DNA of 36,308 nucleotides from the IMG/VR virus record IMGVR_UViG_3300010318_000016, positions 1 to 36,308 of that record, one strand, 5' to 3'. Both the position numbers and the translations under genes were made by a program. The notes beneath the pieces are model-generated. The model was given only the letters and a program-made list of their open reading frames with translations, made no database searches and was not told the origin of the DNA. Origin of the DNA: a virus. Shown here one piece after another: positions 30,564 through 36,193 of this stretch (its first letter is position 1; each line of letters starts with the position of its first letter).

Positions 30564-30893
30564 TTAGTCTTCGTCGTCGTAGTCCTCATCATCCTCATCA
30601 TCACGACCAACAGAATCAAAAAATTCTTCAAATAATTGGTCGGAGTATAAGTCAATCATTAAATCACGAATCTCACCATCTTCGTCCGCCTCATCAAGGC
30701 CAGCATCGGTGATTACCCAACTAATAATATTGTCTGTGTACTCAAATTCATCACCAAAATCGGATGGGTCAGTCTCTTCAATATATTTGTTAATTAAAGA
30801 TTCAATTTCAGTCATTCTGCGAAGAAGATAACGGGGTAATCCAACGTTTTCCAAAATTAAATTATATTGAGATTCTGTAATAATAACTTTCAT
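30564..30893 (-). CDS. Leader-bearing highly acidic protein
   Basis: 109 residues. The leader MKVIITESQYNLILENV is nearly identical to that of the downstream gene 29637-30491. The rest is helical and acidic (EEFEYT.., ending DDEDDEDYDDED). It could be a small packaged counter-charge or DNA-mimic protein; nothing shows which. TATTTAT is 4 nt before the ATG and a terminator follows. Confidence 0.75.
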   Translation of the reverse strand: MKVIITESQYNLILENVGLPRYLLRRMTEIESLINKYIEETDPSDFGDEFEYTDNIISWVITDAGLDEADEDGEIRDLMIDLYSDQLFEEFFDSVGRDDEDDEDYDDED

Positions 30894-30897
30894 AATA

Positions 30898-30904
30898 ATA
30901 AATA
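30898..30904 (-). promoter_or_regulatory. TATTTAT late-type promoter candidate
   Basis: TATTTAT 4 nt before the ATG at 30893. Confidence 0.5.
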
Positions 30905-30911
30905 TAACAAA

Positions 30912-31292
30912 TTAAAGAATAGTTTTTATATCAAGTCCGAAATTTTCTTTAAACCATTCCTTGAAGACGGGTTTCCAATTGTCTCCAAACAGACTGTCTA
31001 ATTTTTCTGAGTCACGAGAGTCCTCAAAATGTAACATGGGAGATTGTTCAATCCTATGTCTAAGTATTTCGGTATCATCACCGTCCCAATAATCTTTACC
31101 GTACCATCTGAAAATGGTTCCGTCACCTTCATCATAATCGTAATCCCCAAAATAAAATATATACGAACTATCGTCAGGGTTTCCGTCATCATCATAACCT
31201 TCAGTATAGTTAATATCATCAACGGGATACGCTCCCTCAATGTAATTAAGGATGAGGTTGTGTAATCTATTTTCTGTGATAATTAATTTCAT
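30912..31292 (-). CDS. Leader-bearing WF-tail family protein, copy 1
   Basis: 126 residues: leader MKLIITENRLHNLILNYIEG, acidic Tyr/Asp-rich middle (FGDYDYDEGDGTIFRWYGKD), and a C-terminal module LFGDNWKPVFKEWFKENFGL then DIKTIL. The last module matches 31292-31663 (MFGHRWKPVFKQWFIDKFDL) closely. It is translationally coupled to that gene (TAATG). They are tandem paralogs; the middle has diverged most. Function is unknown. Confidence 0.78.
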   Translation of the reverse strand: MKLIITENRLHNLILNYIEGAYPVDDINYTEGYDDDGNPDDSSYIFYFGDYDYDEGDGTIFRWYGKDYWDGDDTEILRHRIEQSPMLHFEDSRDSEKLDSLFGDNWKPVFKEWFKENFGLDIKTIL

Positions 31293-31663
31293 TAGTATAT
31301 TGTTGTTACTGGTAAATCAAATTTATCAATAAACCATTGTTTGAATACGGGTTTCCATCTATGACCGAACATACTATTTAATTCTTTTTCGGGGTAAGTC
31401 ATTACCTCAACAATGGGTGACATATCAACAAGTCTCTGATGACGTTCCTTATCTTTTTTGATATGTTTATTACTGTTATAGTAATCAGCACTTGTCCAAG
31501 TAAATAAGTAATCACCATCGTAGTCGTCAAGGAAGAAATCGTAAGCACCGACCAATTCACCATCGTTACCCAAAGCTTTAGACATATTCACATCACCAAG
31601 TACACCATCAATGTAGTTATATATGGCTTTCTCTAACTTATTTTCGGTGATGATTATTTTCAT
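31292..31663 (-). CDS. Leader-bearing WF-tail family protein, copy 2
   Basis: 123 residues: leader MKIIITENKLEKAIYNYIDG, a middle with YDFFLDDYDGDYLFTWTSAD, and a C-terminal WF module (see copy 1). It is the first gene of a two-gene unit with TATTTAT 4 nt before its ATG, behind three tandem minus-strand terminators. Confidence 0.78.
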   Translation of the reverse strand: MKIIITENKLEKAIYNYIDGVLGDVNMSKALGNDGELVGAYDFFLDDYDGDYLFTWTSADYYNSNKHIKKDKERHQRLVDMSPIVEVMTYPEKELNSMFGHRWKPVFKQWFIDKFDLPVTTIY

Positions 31664-31667
31664 ATCA

Positions 31668-31674
31668 ATAAATA
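31668..31674 (-). promoter_or_regulatory. TATTTAT late-type promoter candidate
   Basis: TATTTAT 4 nt before the ATG at 31663, downstream of the triple terminator. Confidence 0.5.
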
Positions 31675-31694
31675 TGCAATAAAATAAAAGCGGC

Positions 31695-31756
31695 GGGGGG
31701 GGGTCTTTATTAAGATGGACACCTAATGGTTTACACTATAGTGTTTTACTGTAAAC
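31695..31756. other. G9 tract and palindrome
   Basis: A run of nine G at 31695-31703, then a perfect 12-nt palindrome ACACTATAGTGT at 31733-31744 nested in GTTTAC/GTAAAC arms (31729-31734 and 31751-31756). It is non-coding; the palindrome could be an operator. Confidence 0.5.
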
Positions 31757-31763
31757 AACCAAG

Positions 31764-31843
31764 AAAAACCCGAAGGGGTTCGGACGGTCAGAAAACGGAC
31801 GGAGTCCGTCGACGGGCGGGGGAAAAAACACCGACGAAGTCGG
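31764..31843 (-). terminator. Three tandem terminators
   Basis: Minus-strand order: CCGAC-TTC-GTCGG (31831-31843) then TGTTTTTT; ACGGAC-TCC-GTCCGT (31795-31809) then TTT; AACCC-CTTC-GGGTT (31767-31780) then TTTC. Each is a stable stem with a U-rich tail. They end the 31886-32167 transcript before the next leader genes. The segment is GC-rich against its surroundings. Confidence 0.7.
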
Positions 31844-31885
31844 GTTCGGTTTATGTTGCACCCATAAAAGTATGATAAAAAGATA

Positions 31886-32167
31886 TTAATCTTCGTCAGG
31901 GTGATATATGTAAAACCAAATTCGATTATCGATACCTGTCATTTTAATTATTTCACGAATATCTGATTTAATTTTTTCCCATTCACCAGAATCATTTATA
32001 GGTTCAAAGTCAGAAGAATTAATTGTTAGAGCAACATTAAATACCAAATTCTTATTCTTATCAATATAATGACTATATACAGGTTCACTTGTTACATTAA
32101 CATCAGTAAACATAGGATACTTGTTTTCAATAATATGCTTAAGAATTTTACGTATAACTTCTTCCAT
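31886..32167 (-). CDS. Hypothetical protein
   Basis: 93 residues from the ATG at 32167 (MEEVIRKILKHIIENKYPMF..), preferred to one at 32191 because TATTTAT is 5 nt before it. It is a helix followed by beta strands (KNLVFNVALTINSSDFEPIN), with an aromatic end (NRIWFYIYHPDED). The first 20 residues are amphipathic but lack the TES core. Function is unknown. Confidence 0.7.
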   Translation of the reverse strand: MEEVIRKILKHIIENKYPMFTDVNVTSEPVYSHYIDKNKNLVFNVALTINSSDFEPINDSGEWEKIKSDIREIIKMTGIDNRIWFYIYHPDED

Positions 32168-32172
32168 ATACA

Positions 32173-32179
32173 ATAAATA
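32173..32179 (-). promoter_or_regulatory. TATTTAT late-type promoter candidate
   Basis: TATTTAT 5 nt before the ATG at 32167. Confidence 0.45.
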
Positions 32180-32189
32180 CCATAAAAAC

Positions 32190-32215
32190 AAAAAACCCCC
32201 TTTATGGAGGGGGTT
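32190..32215 (-). terminator. Rho-independent terminator (minus strand)
   Basis: AACCCCC/GGGGGTT, 8-nt loop, then T-rich on the minus strand; ends the 32325-32750 transcript. Confidence 0.85.
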
Positions 32216-32324
32216 ATCGGTGAATTAAAGTTTACACCAACCAAGACATACCTTTCCGAAGGTAATCTTTTTAATAAATAAACATATATTTTTTCTCATA
32301 CAAATAAGTATAATACAAAATTGT

Positions 32325-32750
32325 TTAATATGATAATTTGGCTCGTTTAATTGGTGTAACAAGAATATGAAAATCAAAAGACCTGGCATGAAAAACATAA
32401 TTCCCCCACAATTCAATTTCCGCAATTTCGGTTTGTCTTCTATACCCCAATGTTGTGGGTATTTGATATCCGATTAATTTATTATAACTCCTTAACCAAA
32501 ATGGGGATATAAAAAAATTATTATACTCAATTATATTTTGCCAATAAAAATGTGAAACATCAGGATTAAGTGGATGCCAAGTAACCCCCACTCTAGGTCC
32601 GAATTTAAAATCACCTTCAGTAAAAAACTCCTGATAAAACAATTGTACCCCGACCCCCTTGTTATTTGCGGTTAATCCTGGAACAATTTCCTGAGAATAA
32701 GAACCAAAAGACAAAAGAGTAAAAATAACATATATAATAATTTTCATCAC
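32325..32750 (-). CDS. Secreted beta-rich protein, possible outer-membrane type
   Basis: 141 residues. The signal peptide MMKIIIYVIFTLLSFGSYSQ ends in a Bacteroidota-style S-x-S-Q site. The mature part alternates hydrophobic and polar residues with many aromatics (VGVQLFYQEFF, FGPRVGVTWHPLNP, YWQNIIEYNNFFIS, EIELWGNYVFHARS), as in small beta-barrels. It may modify the host envelope or block superinfection; this is inference. A frame at 32225-32425 across its 3' end is not a gene. Confidence 0.72.
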   Translation of the reverse strand: MMKIIIYVIFTLLSFGSYSQEIVPGLTANNKGVGVQLFYQEFFTEGDFKFGPRVGVTWHPLNPDVSHFYWQNIIEYNNFFISPFWLRSYNKLIGYQIPTTLGYRRQTEIAEIELWGNYVFHARSFDFHILVTPIKRAKLSY

Positions 32751-32753
32751 ACA

Positions 32754-33012
32754 TTAAATAGTGAAAATTAAAAAATAAAATAACATATAACGGTCATAAA
32801 AAACCCCACTGATGAGGTGGGGTTTCTGATGTGAATGTCTGAATATCCACACATCTATTGGAAAAAATATGCACGCTCCTACAAAGTTAAATACTAATGT
32901 GGCTGGCAGGAACCCCCCAACCGAACACATTGACAAATAAATGTAATAACGGTACTGTAATAATAGTACTCAATTGCCACTTAAGGGCATATTGTAAAAA
33001 CCTTTTTTTCAT
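32754..33012 (-). pseudogene. Frameshifted small membrane protein
   Basis: From the ATG at 33012 the frame reads MKKRFLQYALKWQLSTIITV then PLLHLFVNVFGWG and stops at 32887. The +1 frame continues sensibly from the same place: GFLPATLVFNFVGACIFFPI then DVWIFR. The junction is a run of six G (32913-32918 as C). Dropping one G joins both into a typical two-span protein. It is a homopolymer mutation, a sequencing error, or a programmed shift. The second frame then runs through a terminator hairpin. Confidence 0.65.
32797..32824 (-). terminator. Rho-independent terminator (minus strand)
   Basis: AACCCCAC/GTGGGGTT then T6 on the minus strand; ends the frameshifted membrane protein transcript, overlapping its second-frame tail. 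Confidence 0.8.
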
Positions 33013-33053
33013 TATAACATTAATATAAGAAATATATCTATAACTATCAAATA

Positions 33054-33686
33054 TTATCTAGAATTTCTTTTACTAGTAGGAGTGACAGCTCTATTATTAT
33101 TTCTGGGTTTAGTATTATAACTAGGAGTATGTCTATCTATAGCGGGTTTATTGTACGACGGTCTCGCATTATATGAAGGTCGTTCATATGACTTCGGTGT
33201 ATTTCTTTCTGTCGTCTTATATACCTCTCGCTGTTTCCTTTCATATTGGTTAATGCGGTCACCATTGTAGTCGTAGACATATTCTCTTCCTCCTGTAGTA
33301 TTAGAGCTATTGTTTTCTCGATAACCGTAATAATTATAGGCATACCAATTGTAGTAATTATTGTTATGGAACCCATATGAATACGGATATACCCAATAAT
33401 AATATGGCTGATAATACCATACATTATATCCCCAATTCCAACCGTACCATGGAGCCCAACTTACGCCCCATCTCCAGGTAGGATAGTATGGCCACGGGTT
33501 ATAACAATTAGAATAATACCCGAACCCATAGTATGGAGTGTAGAATCTATTTATGTATGGTGAATATGTAATAATTTCTACATTATAGTATTCATAGGTA
33601 TTATAATAATTCGACTCATAGTATTGTGCAGAAGTGATTGTAATACCAATAATAATACTAAGTAATAGTGTAAGTAACTTTTTCAT
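33054..33686 (-). CDS. Secreted Tyr/Trp/Pro-rich protein
   Basis: 210 residues. The signal peptide MKKLLTLLLSIIIGITITSA is cleaved near SA|QYY. Residues 21-125 are extraordinarily rich in Tyr, Trp, Asn and Pro (PYYGFGYYSNCYNPWPYYPT). Residues 140-210 are basic with repeated SYxxxPSYN units. Proteins of this style occur on Bacteroidota cell surfaces. It lacks a leader and a TATTTAT element. It may coat the envelope or alter adhesion during infection. Confidence 0.75.
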   Translation of the reverse strand: MKKLLTLLLSIIIGITITSAQYYESNYYNTYEYYNVEIITYSPYINRFYTPYYGFGYYSNCYNPWPYYPTWRWGVSWAPWYGWNWGYNVWYYQPYYYWVYPYSYGFHNNNYYNWYAYNYYGYRENNSSNTTGGREYVYDYNGDRINQYERKQREVYKTTERNTPKSYERPSYNARPSYNKPAIDRHTPSYNTKPRNNNRAVTPTSKRNSR

Positions 33687-33748
33687 ATTTTTTTAATTTA
33701 ATACATACGAGTATGTGCTCGAAAGTAATTTATTTAAATAATTTAAAG

Positions 33749-34138
33749 TTAAGAGCTCTTTGTAAGAATTATTTTACCTAGACTTCCACCCATTGAAAAT
33801 GTGGCTTTTCCATTACCATTCTTAATAGCGTTATCAACATCATCTTTATCAAAAGTTTTTGTTTGACCTTTATTAGTTGTAAATTTATAATTTTTACCGT
33901 AGAAAGTACCATCCACTTCTTCAATACTTGATATAGCGACAGGACCTGTGTAAACAGGAGATTCAATTTTGGTTTTATAAAGATGTCCACCTATTTTTAT
34001 ATTAGCTTTACCAGTTGTTGTCACTTTAACTCCACCCATAGTCGTAGTAGTTTCTTTTATTACTATTTTCTCTTCAGAGATAACTCTTTTAACTAAGTTT
34101 ATTAGTTCGGATTCTGTAAGTCTAACTATTTTTTTCAT
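33749..34138 (-). CDS. Leader-bearing small beta-rich protein
   Basis: 129 residues. The leader MKKIVRLTESELINLVKRVI then SEE is the clearest amphipathic example and has an I-S-E|E site. A Thr-rich stretch (KETTTTMGGVKVTTT) follows. The rest is a beta-rich domain (ANIKIGGHLYKTKIESPVYT, TNKGQTKTFDKDD) ending GGSLGKIILTKSS. No enzyme motif. TATTTAT is 16 nt before the ATG. The core looks like a small binding or decoration domain. Confidence 0.78.
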   Translation of the reverse strand: MKKIVRLTESELINLVKRVISEEKIVIKETTTTMGGVKVTTTGKANIKIGGHLYKTKIESPVYTGPVAISSIEEVDGTFYGKNYKFTTNKGQTKTFDKDDVDNAIKNGNGKATFSMGGSLGKIILTKSS

Positions 34139-34154
34139 AATATATTATTTAGTA

Positions 34155-34161
34155 ATAAATA
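34155..34161 (-). promoter_or_regulatory. TATTTAT late-type promoter candidate
   Basis: TATTTAT 16 nt before the ATG at 34138. Confidence 0.4.
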
Positions 34162-34187
34162 TATTAATAAATAAAAAATATTATTTA

Positions 34188-34508
34188 TTATTTTGGTAAA
34201 TACCCCGCTGAACCATCTTTCACATTACCAATACTTCCACAATCGGTTACAACAATACCATCTTTTAAACTTTTCCAACACTTTCCACTTTTGGTTTTAC
34301 CATTTGGATATAATATCTCAGTACCACCAAAGTCACTGTTAAACATTTTCCCACCATCAGGAGTATCTGATAAACCTTTTAAATTTTCATCGTCTTTTGG
34401 AAACTCAGGTTTTTGTGGTGATGACTGAATGGTTGATTGTTCACTAATCAATGGTCTAACATCCCCAATTGATGATTCCAATAATTGTTTAAATCTATTT
34501 AGTTCCAT
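34188..34508 (-). CDS. Leader (MELNRFKQLLES-type) protein with two-Cys tail
   Basis: 106 residues from the ATG at 34508, preferred over one at 34544 because it gives the leader MELNRFKQLLESSIGDVRPL then ISEQ (I-S-E|Q) and has TATTTAT 16 nt upstream. A polar Pro/Ser/Asp spacer follows, then a small tail with GTEILYPNGKTKSGKCWKSL and VVTDCGSIGN. The Cys-W-K..Cys unit is like that of 24390-24716. Function is unknown. Confidence 0.75.
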   Translation of the reverse strand: MELNRFKQLLESSIGDVRPLISEQSTIQSSPQKPEFPKDDENLKGLSDTPDGGKMFNSDFGGTEILYPNGKTKSGKCWKSLKDGIVVTDCGSIGNVKDGSAGYLPK

Positions 34509-34524
34509 AATATATTCTTTTCTA

Positions 34525-34531
34525 ATAAATA
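34525..34531 (-). promoter_or_regulatory. TATTTAT late-type promoter candidate
   Basis: TATTTAT 16 nt before the ATG at 34508. Confidence 0.4.
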
Positions 34532-34541
34532 TATTGATAAA

Positions 34542-34570
34542 CAAAAAACCCCACCTATAAAGATGGGGTT
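34542..34570 (-). terminator. Rho-independent terminator (minus strand)
   Basis: AACCCCA/TGGGGTT then T6 on the minus strand; ends 34583-34777. Confidence 0.85.
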
Positions 34571-34582
34571 ATTGAAGGGTAA

Positions 34583-34777
34583 TTAATCCTCAATTAATTC
34601 GTACTCCTCATCGGCGTCCCCAACTTTATCATGAATGAATTCAAAATCCAAATCATAACCAACCTCTTCCCAAAACTTGTCCTCATCTTCTTTGTAAAGT
34701 TTTAGTTGTTCTTCAGTTAAGTCCACCTCATACACATGAATATCGTTAATATATTCATACTTTCTTAATGTTGCCAT
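34583..34777 (-). CDS. Small acidic hypothetical protein
   Basis: 64 residues (MATLRKYEYINDIHVYEVDL..), a strand then helices, acidic (EEQLKLYKEDEDKFWEEVGY), ending EEYELIED. It has no TATTTAT and no clear host-type box. No function is recognised. Confidence 0.68.
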   Translation of the reverse strand: MATLRKYEYINDIHVYEVDLTEEQLKLYKEDEDKFWEEVGYDLDFEFIHDKVGDADEEYELIED

Positions 34778-35014
34778 AGTTGTTAAGTTTATTAAGGTTT
34801 ATTTACACTGAATAATATAATAAACCTTTTTGAATTTTTCAAAATTTTTCCAGAAATTTTTTTTTCGATATTTGACTATAATTGAAAAGGGGGGTCGTGT
34901 TTTAGAAACACTCGTAAATTTTACCACCGTTTAATTTTCACAAAGTGTAAAATGAAATCCTTGCAAAGTGTAAAGTGGATATTCCCCAAATTTTTTTTGA
35001 TTTAAAGGGTAAAA
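34778..35014. repeat. Non-coding region with repeats
   Basis: It holds two diverged copies of the CCAAAATTTTT-type element (34836-34860 and 34984-35010), a hairpin GTGTTT-TAG-AAACAC near 34895-34909, and an 11-bp direct repeat CAAAGTGTAAA at 34941-34951 and 34964-34974 (23-bp pitch). No gene is seen. Confidence 0.5.
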
Positions 35015-35048
35015 TAAAAAACCCCACTCTTATTAGGAATGGGGGTTT
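35015..35048 (-). terminator. Rho-independent terminator (minus strand)
   Basis: AAACCCC/GGGGGTTT with a ~14-nt loop, then T6 on the minus strand; ends 35063-35359. Confidence 0.8.
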
Positions 35049-35062
35049 AAAATCATAGTTGA

Positions 35063-35359
35063 TTAAGAATATATTTTGGAGATAACTTCCTTACATAATT
35101 CAAACCCCTTATGGAAGTCCTTATCTTTATTAGATTCATCACTAACGTATGATACCGAATGAACAAACCCAAGGGTAAATTTAGAAAGAAGGTGAACAAA
35201 CGCACCATCAGGGTTCATAATGTCCACACTAAGACCTGAACTCCCATTTCGATTCTCATAGACAATCTTAAATTTCTTATCGAACATAGATATAATCTTT
35301 GTTCCAAAATATTCACTACCACTAACTCGTTTTGATTCAAACAATATTTTACATTTCAT
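35063..35359 (-). CDS. Hypothetical protein under host-type promoter
   Basis: 98 residues (MKCKILFESKRVSGSEYFGT..), alpha/beta, with IVYENRNGSSGLSVDIMNPD and a C-terminal helix GFELCKEVISKIYS. It has its own host-type promoter and terminator, so it is a single early-type unit. No family is known. Confidence 0.7.
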   Translation of the reverse strand: MKCKILFESKRVSGSEYFGTKIISMFDKKFKIVYENRNGSSGLSVDIMNPDGAFVHLLSKFTLGFVHSVSYVSDESNKDKDFHKGFELCKEVISKIYS

Positions 35360-35382
35360 ATACTAAAGGTTTTAATGAAATA

Positions 35383-35414
35383 CAAATATACGAAATAAGT
35401 TGGATTTTCCCCAA
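35383..35414 (-). promoter_or_regulatory. Host-type promoter TTG-N21-TATATTTG
   Basis: On the minus strand TTG (35412-35414), 21-nt spacer, TATATTTG (35383-35390), 23 nt before the ATG at 35359. Confidence 0.6.
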
Positions 35415-35500
35415 AATTTTTTCCAGAAAATTTTTACAAATACTTTATTTAAGGGATTGAACCCCCCTTTGGGGTGTCAAAATGTCATATATGGGGGGAC
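35409..35500. repeat. Diverged direct repeat, copy A
   Basis: CCCCAAAATTTTTTCC.., then AATACTTTATTTAAGGGATT (35439-35458), a C6 run, and TATATGGGGGG. It matches copy B at 35833-35930 in the same order and lies on the other side of gene 35552-35815. Confidence 0.6.
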
Positions 35501-35531
35501 TTGTCACAGAAAAATATTTTCCATACATTTA
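35501..35531 (+). promoter_or_regulatory. Host-type promoter TTG-N20-TACATTTA
   Basis: TTG 35501-35503, 20-nt spacer, TACATTTA 35524-35531 (last base differs from consensus), 20 nt before the ATG at 35552. Confidence 0.5.
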
Positions 35532-35551
35532 ACACATAAAATCCTTTAATA

Positions 35552-35815
35552 ATGCAAAAAGTAAAAAACCGTAAATTTAGAATTGAAGACAATATCTTTC
35601 GTAAACAAAGTAAACTCATAAAATTTAAAGACCTATACCCCGAATATAAGTTCGCACGAACAATGTTTAATGATGTACATATCATCTTTGAAGTGTCCTC
35701 AGGATATGTTGTTGGACAAGGTAAAACCTATACCTTCGCTCGTAACGTAGCAAAAAACTACCTTAATTTTACACAAGGTAAATTTAGTATTATTGTAGAC
35801 GCATACAAACTATAG
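35552..35815 (+). CDS. Small basic hypothetical protein flanked by repeats
   Basis: 87 residues (MQKVKNRKFRIEDNIFRKQS..), Lys/Arg-rich at the N-terminus, with a strand-turn-helix end (VHIIFEVSSGYVVGQGKTYT, FARNVAKNYLNF). It could be a small DNA-binding protein. Direct repeats flank it on both sides. Confidence 0.65.
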   Translation: MQKVKNRKFRIEDNIFRKQSKLIKFKDLYPEYKFARTMFNDVHIIFEVSSGYVVGQGKTYTFARNVAKNYLNFTQGKFSIIVDAYKL

Positions 35816-35832
35816 GTGAAACCTCCAATTTT

Positions 35833-35930
35833 TCCCAAAATTTTCATATAGGTTTTTTTATACGAATACTTTGTTTAAGGGATTATCCCCCCTTTTTGAC
35901 CCCCAAAATACCCTATATGGAGGGGGGATA
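35833..35930. repeat. Diverged direct repeat, copy B
   Basis: CCCAAAATTTTC.., AATACTTTGTTTAAGGGATT (35865-35884), a C6 run, and TATATGGAGGGGGG. It is the partner of copy A at 35409-35500. Confidence 0.6.
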
Positions 35931-36020
35931 CGGGGGAGGGAGGGGGTCCCCACCCCTATAGGGGGGTATAGGAGGGAGTATCTCATATAAAACACGACGG
36001 GATATGTCTTCCCCCCTCCC
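35918..36020. other. GC-rich island with G-tracts
   Basis: G-tracts at 35922-35927, 35932-35936, 35938-35940 and 35942-35946 fit a G-quadruplex pattern. CCCCTATAGGGG near 35953-35964 is a palindrome. A C-tract at 36011-36020 (CCCCCCTCCC) can pair with GGGAGGGGG at 35938-35946. No gene is seen. Confidence 0.5.
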
Positions 36021-36046
36021 TGTCTTAGATGGTCTCTAATGAGGTG

Positions 36047-36113
36047 ATGTCAAAACAATGACATAACCAAATTAATATGGGGGAAGTTATGAACATGACA
36101 TACTGTCATTGTT
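36047..36113. repeat. TGACA/TGTCA inverted repeats
   Basis: AACAATGACA (36054-36063) pairs exactly with TGTCATTGTT (36104-36113) over 40 nt; ATGACA-TAC-TGTCAT (36095-36109) is a nested hairpin; another ATGTCA is at 36048-36053. ATGGGGGAA recurs at about 36077 and 36133. Confidence 0.5.
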
Positions 36114-36144
36114 AATAAGTAATGAAATAAACATGGGGGAATAT

Positions 36145-36175
36145 TTGGTGGATTCAAATATGTTTAGTATCTTTG
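36145..36175 (+). promoter_or_regulatory. Host-type promoter TTG-N20-TATCTTTG
   Basis: TTG 36145-36147, 20-nt spacer, TATCTTTG 36168-36175, 18 nt before the tRNA. Confidence 0.7.
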
Positions 36176-36193
36176 TGATGTTCTTTGAAACAT

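Noticed and set aside
31676-31860. Self-cleaving ribozyme
   Set aside because: No hammerhead core (CUGANGA/GAAA) or other known ribozyme core was seen; stems with U tails are explained better as terminators.
32225-32425. Leftward 66-codon frame
   Set aside because: Overlaps the end of the signal-peptide protein 32325-32750 and has no start signal or coherent domain.
35461-35475. Terminator at ACCCC..GGGGT
   Set aside because: A weak hairpin lacking a following T run on either strand; it is part of the repeat copy A.
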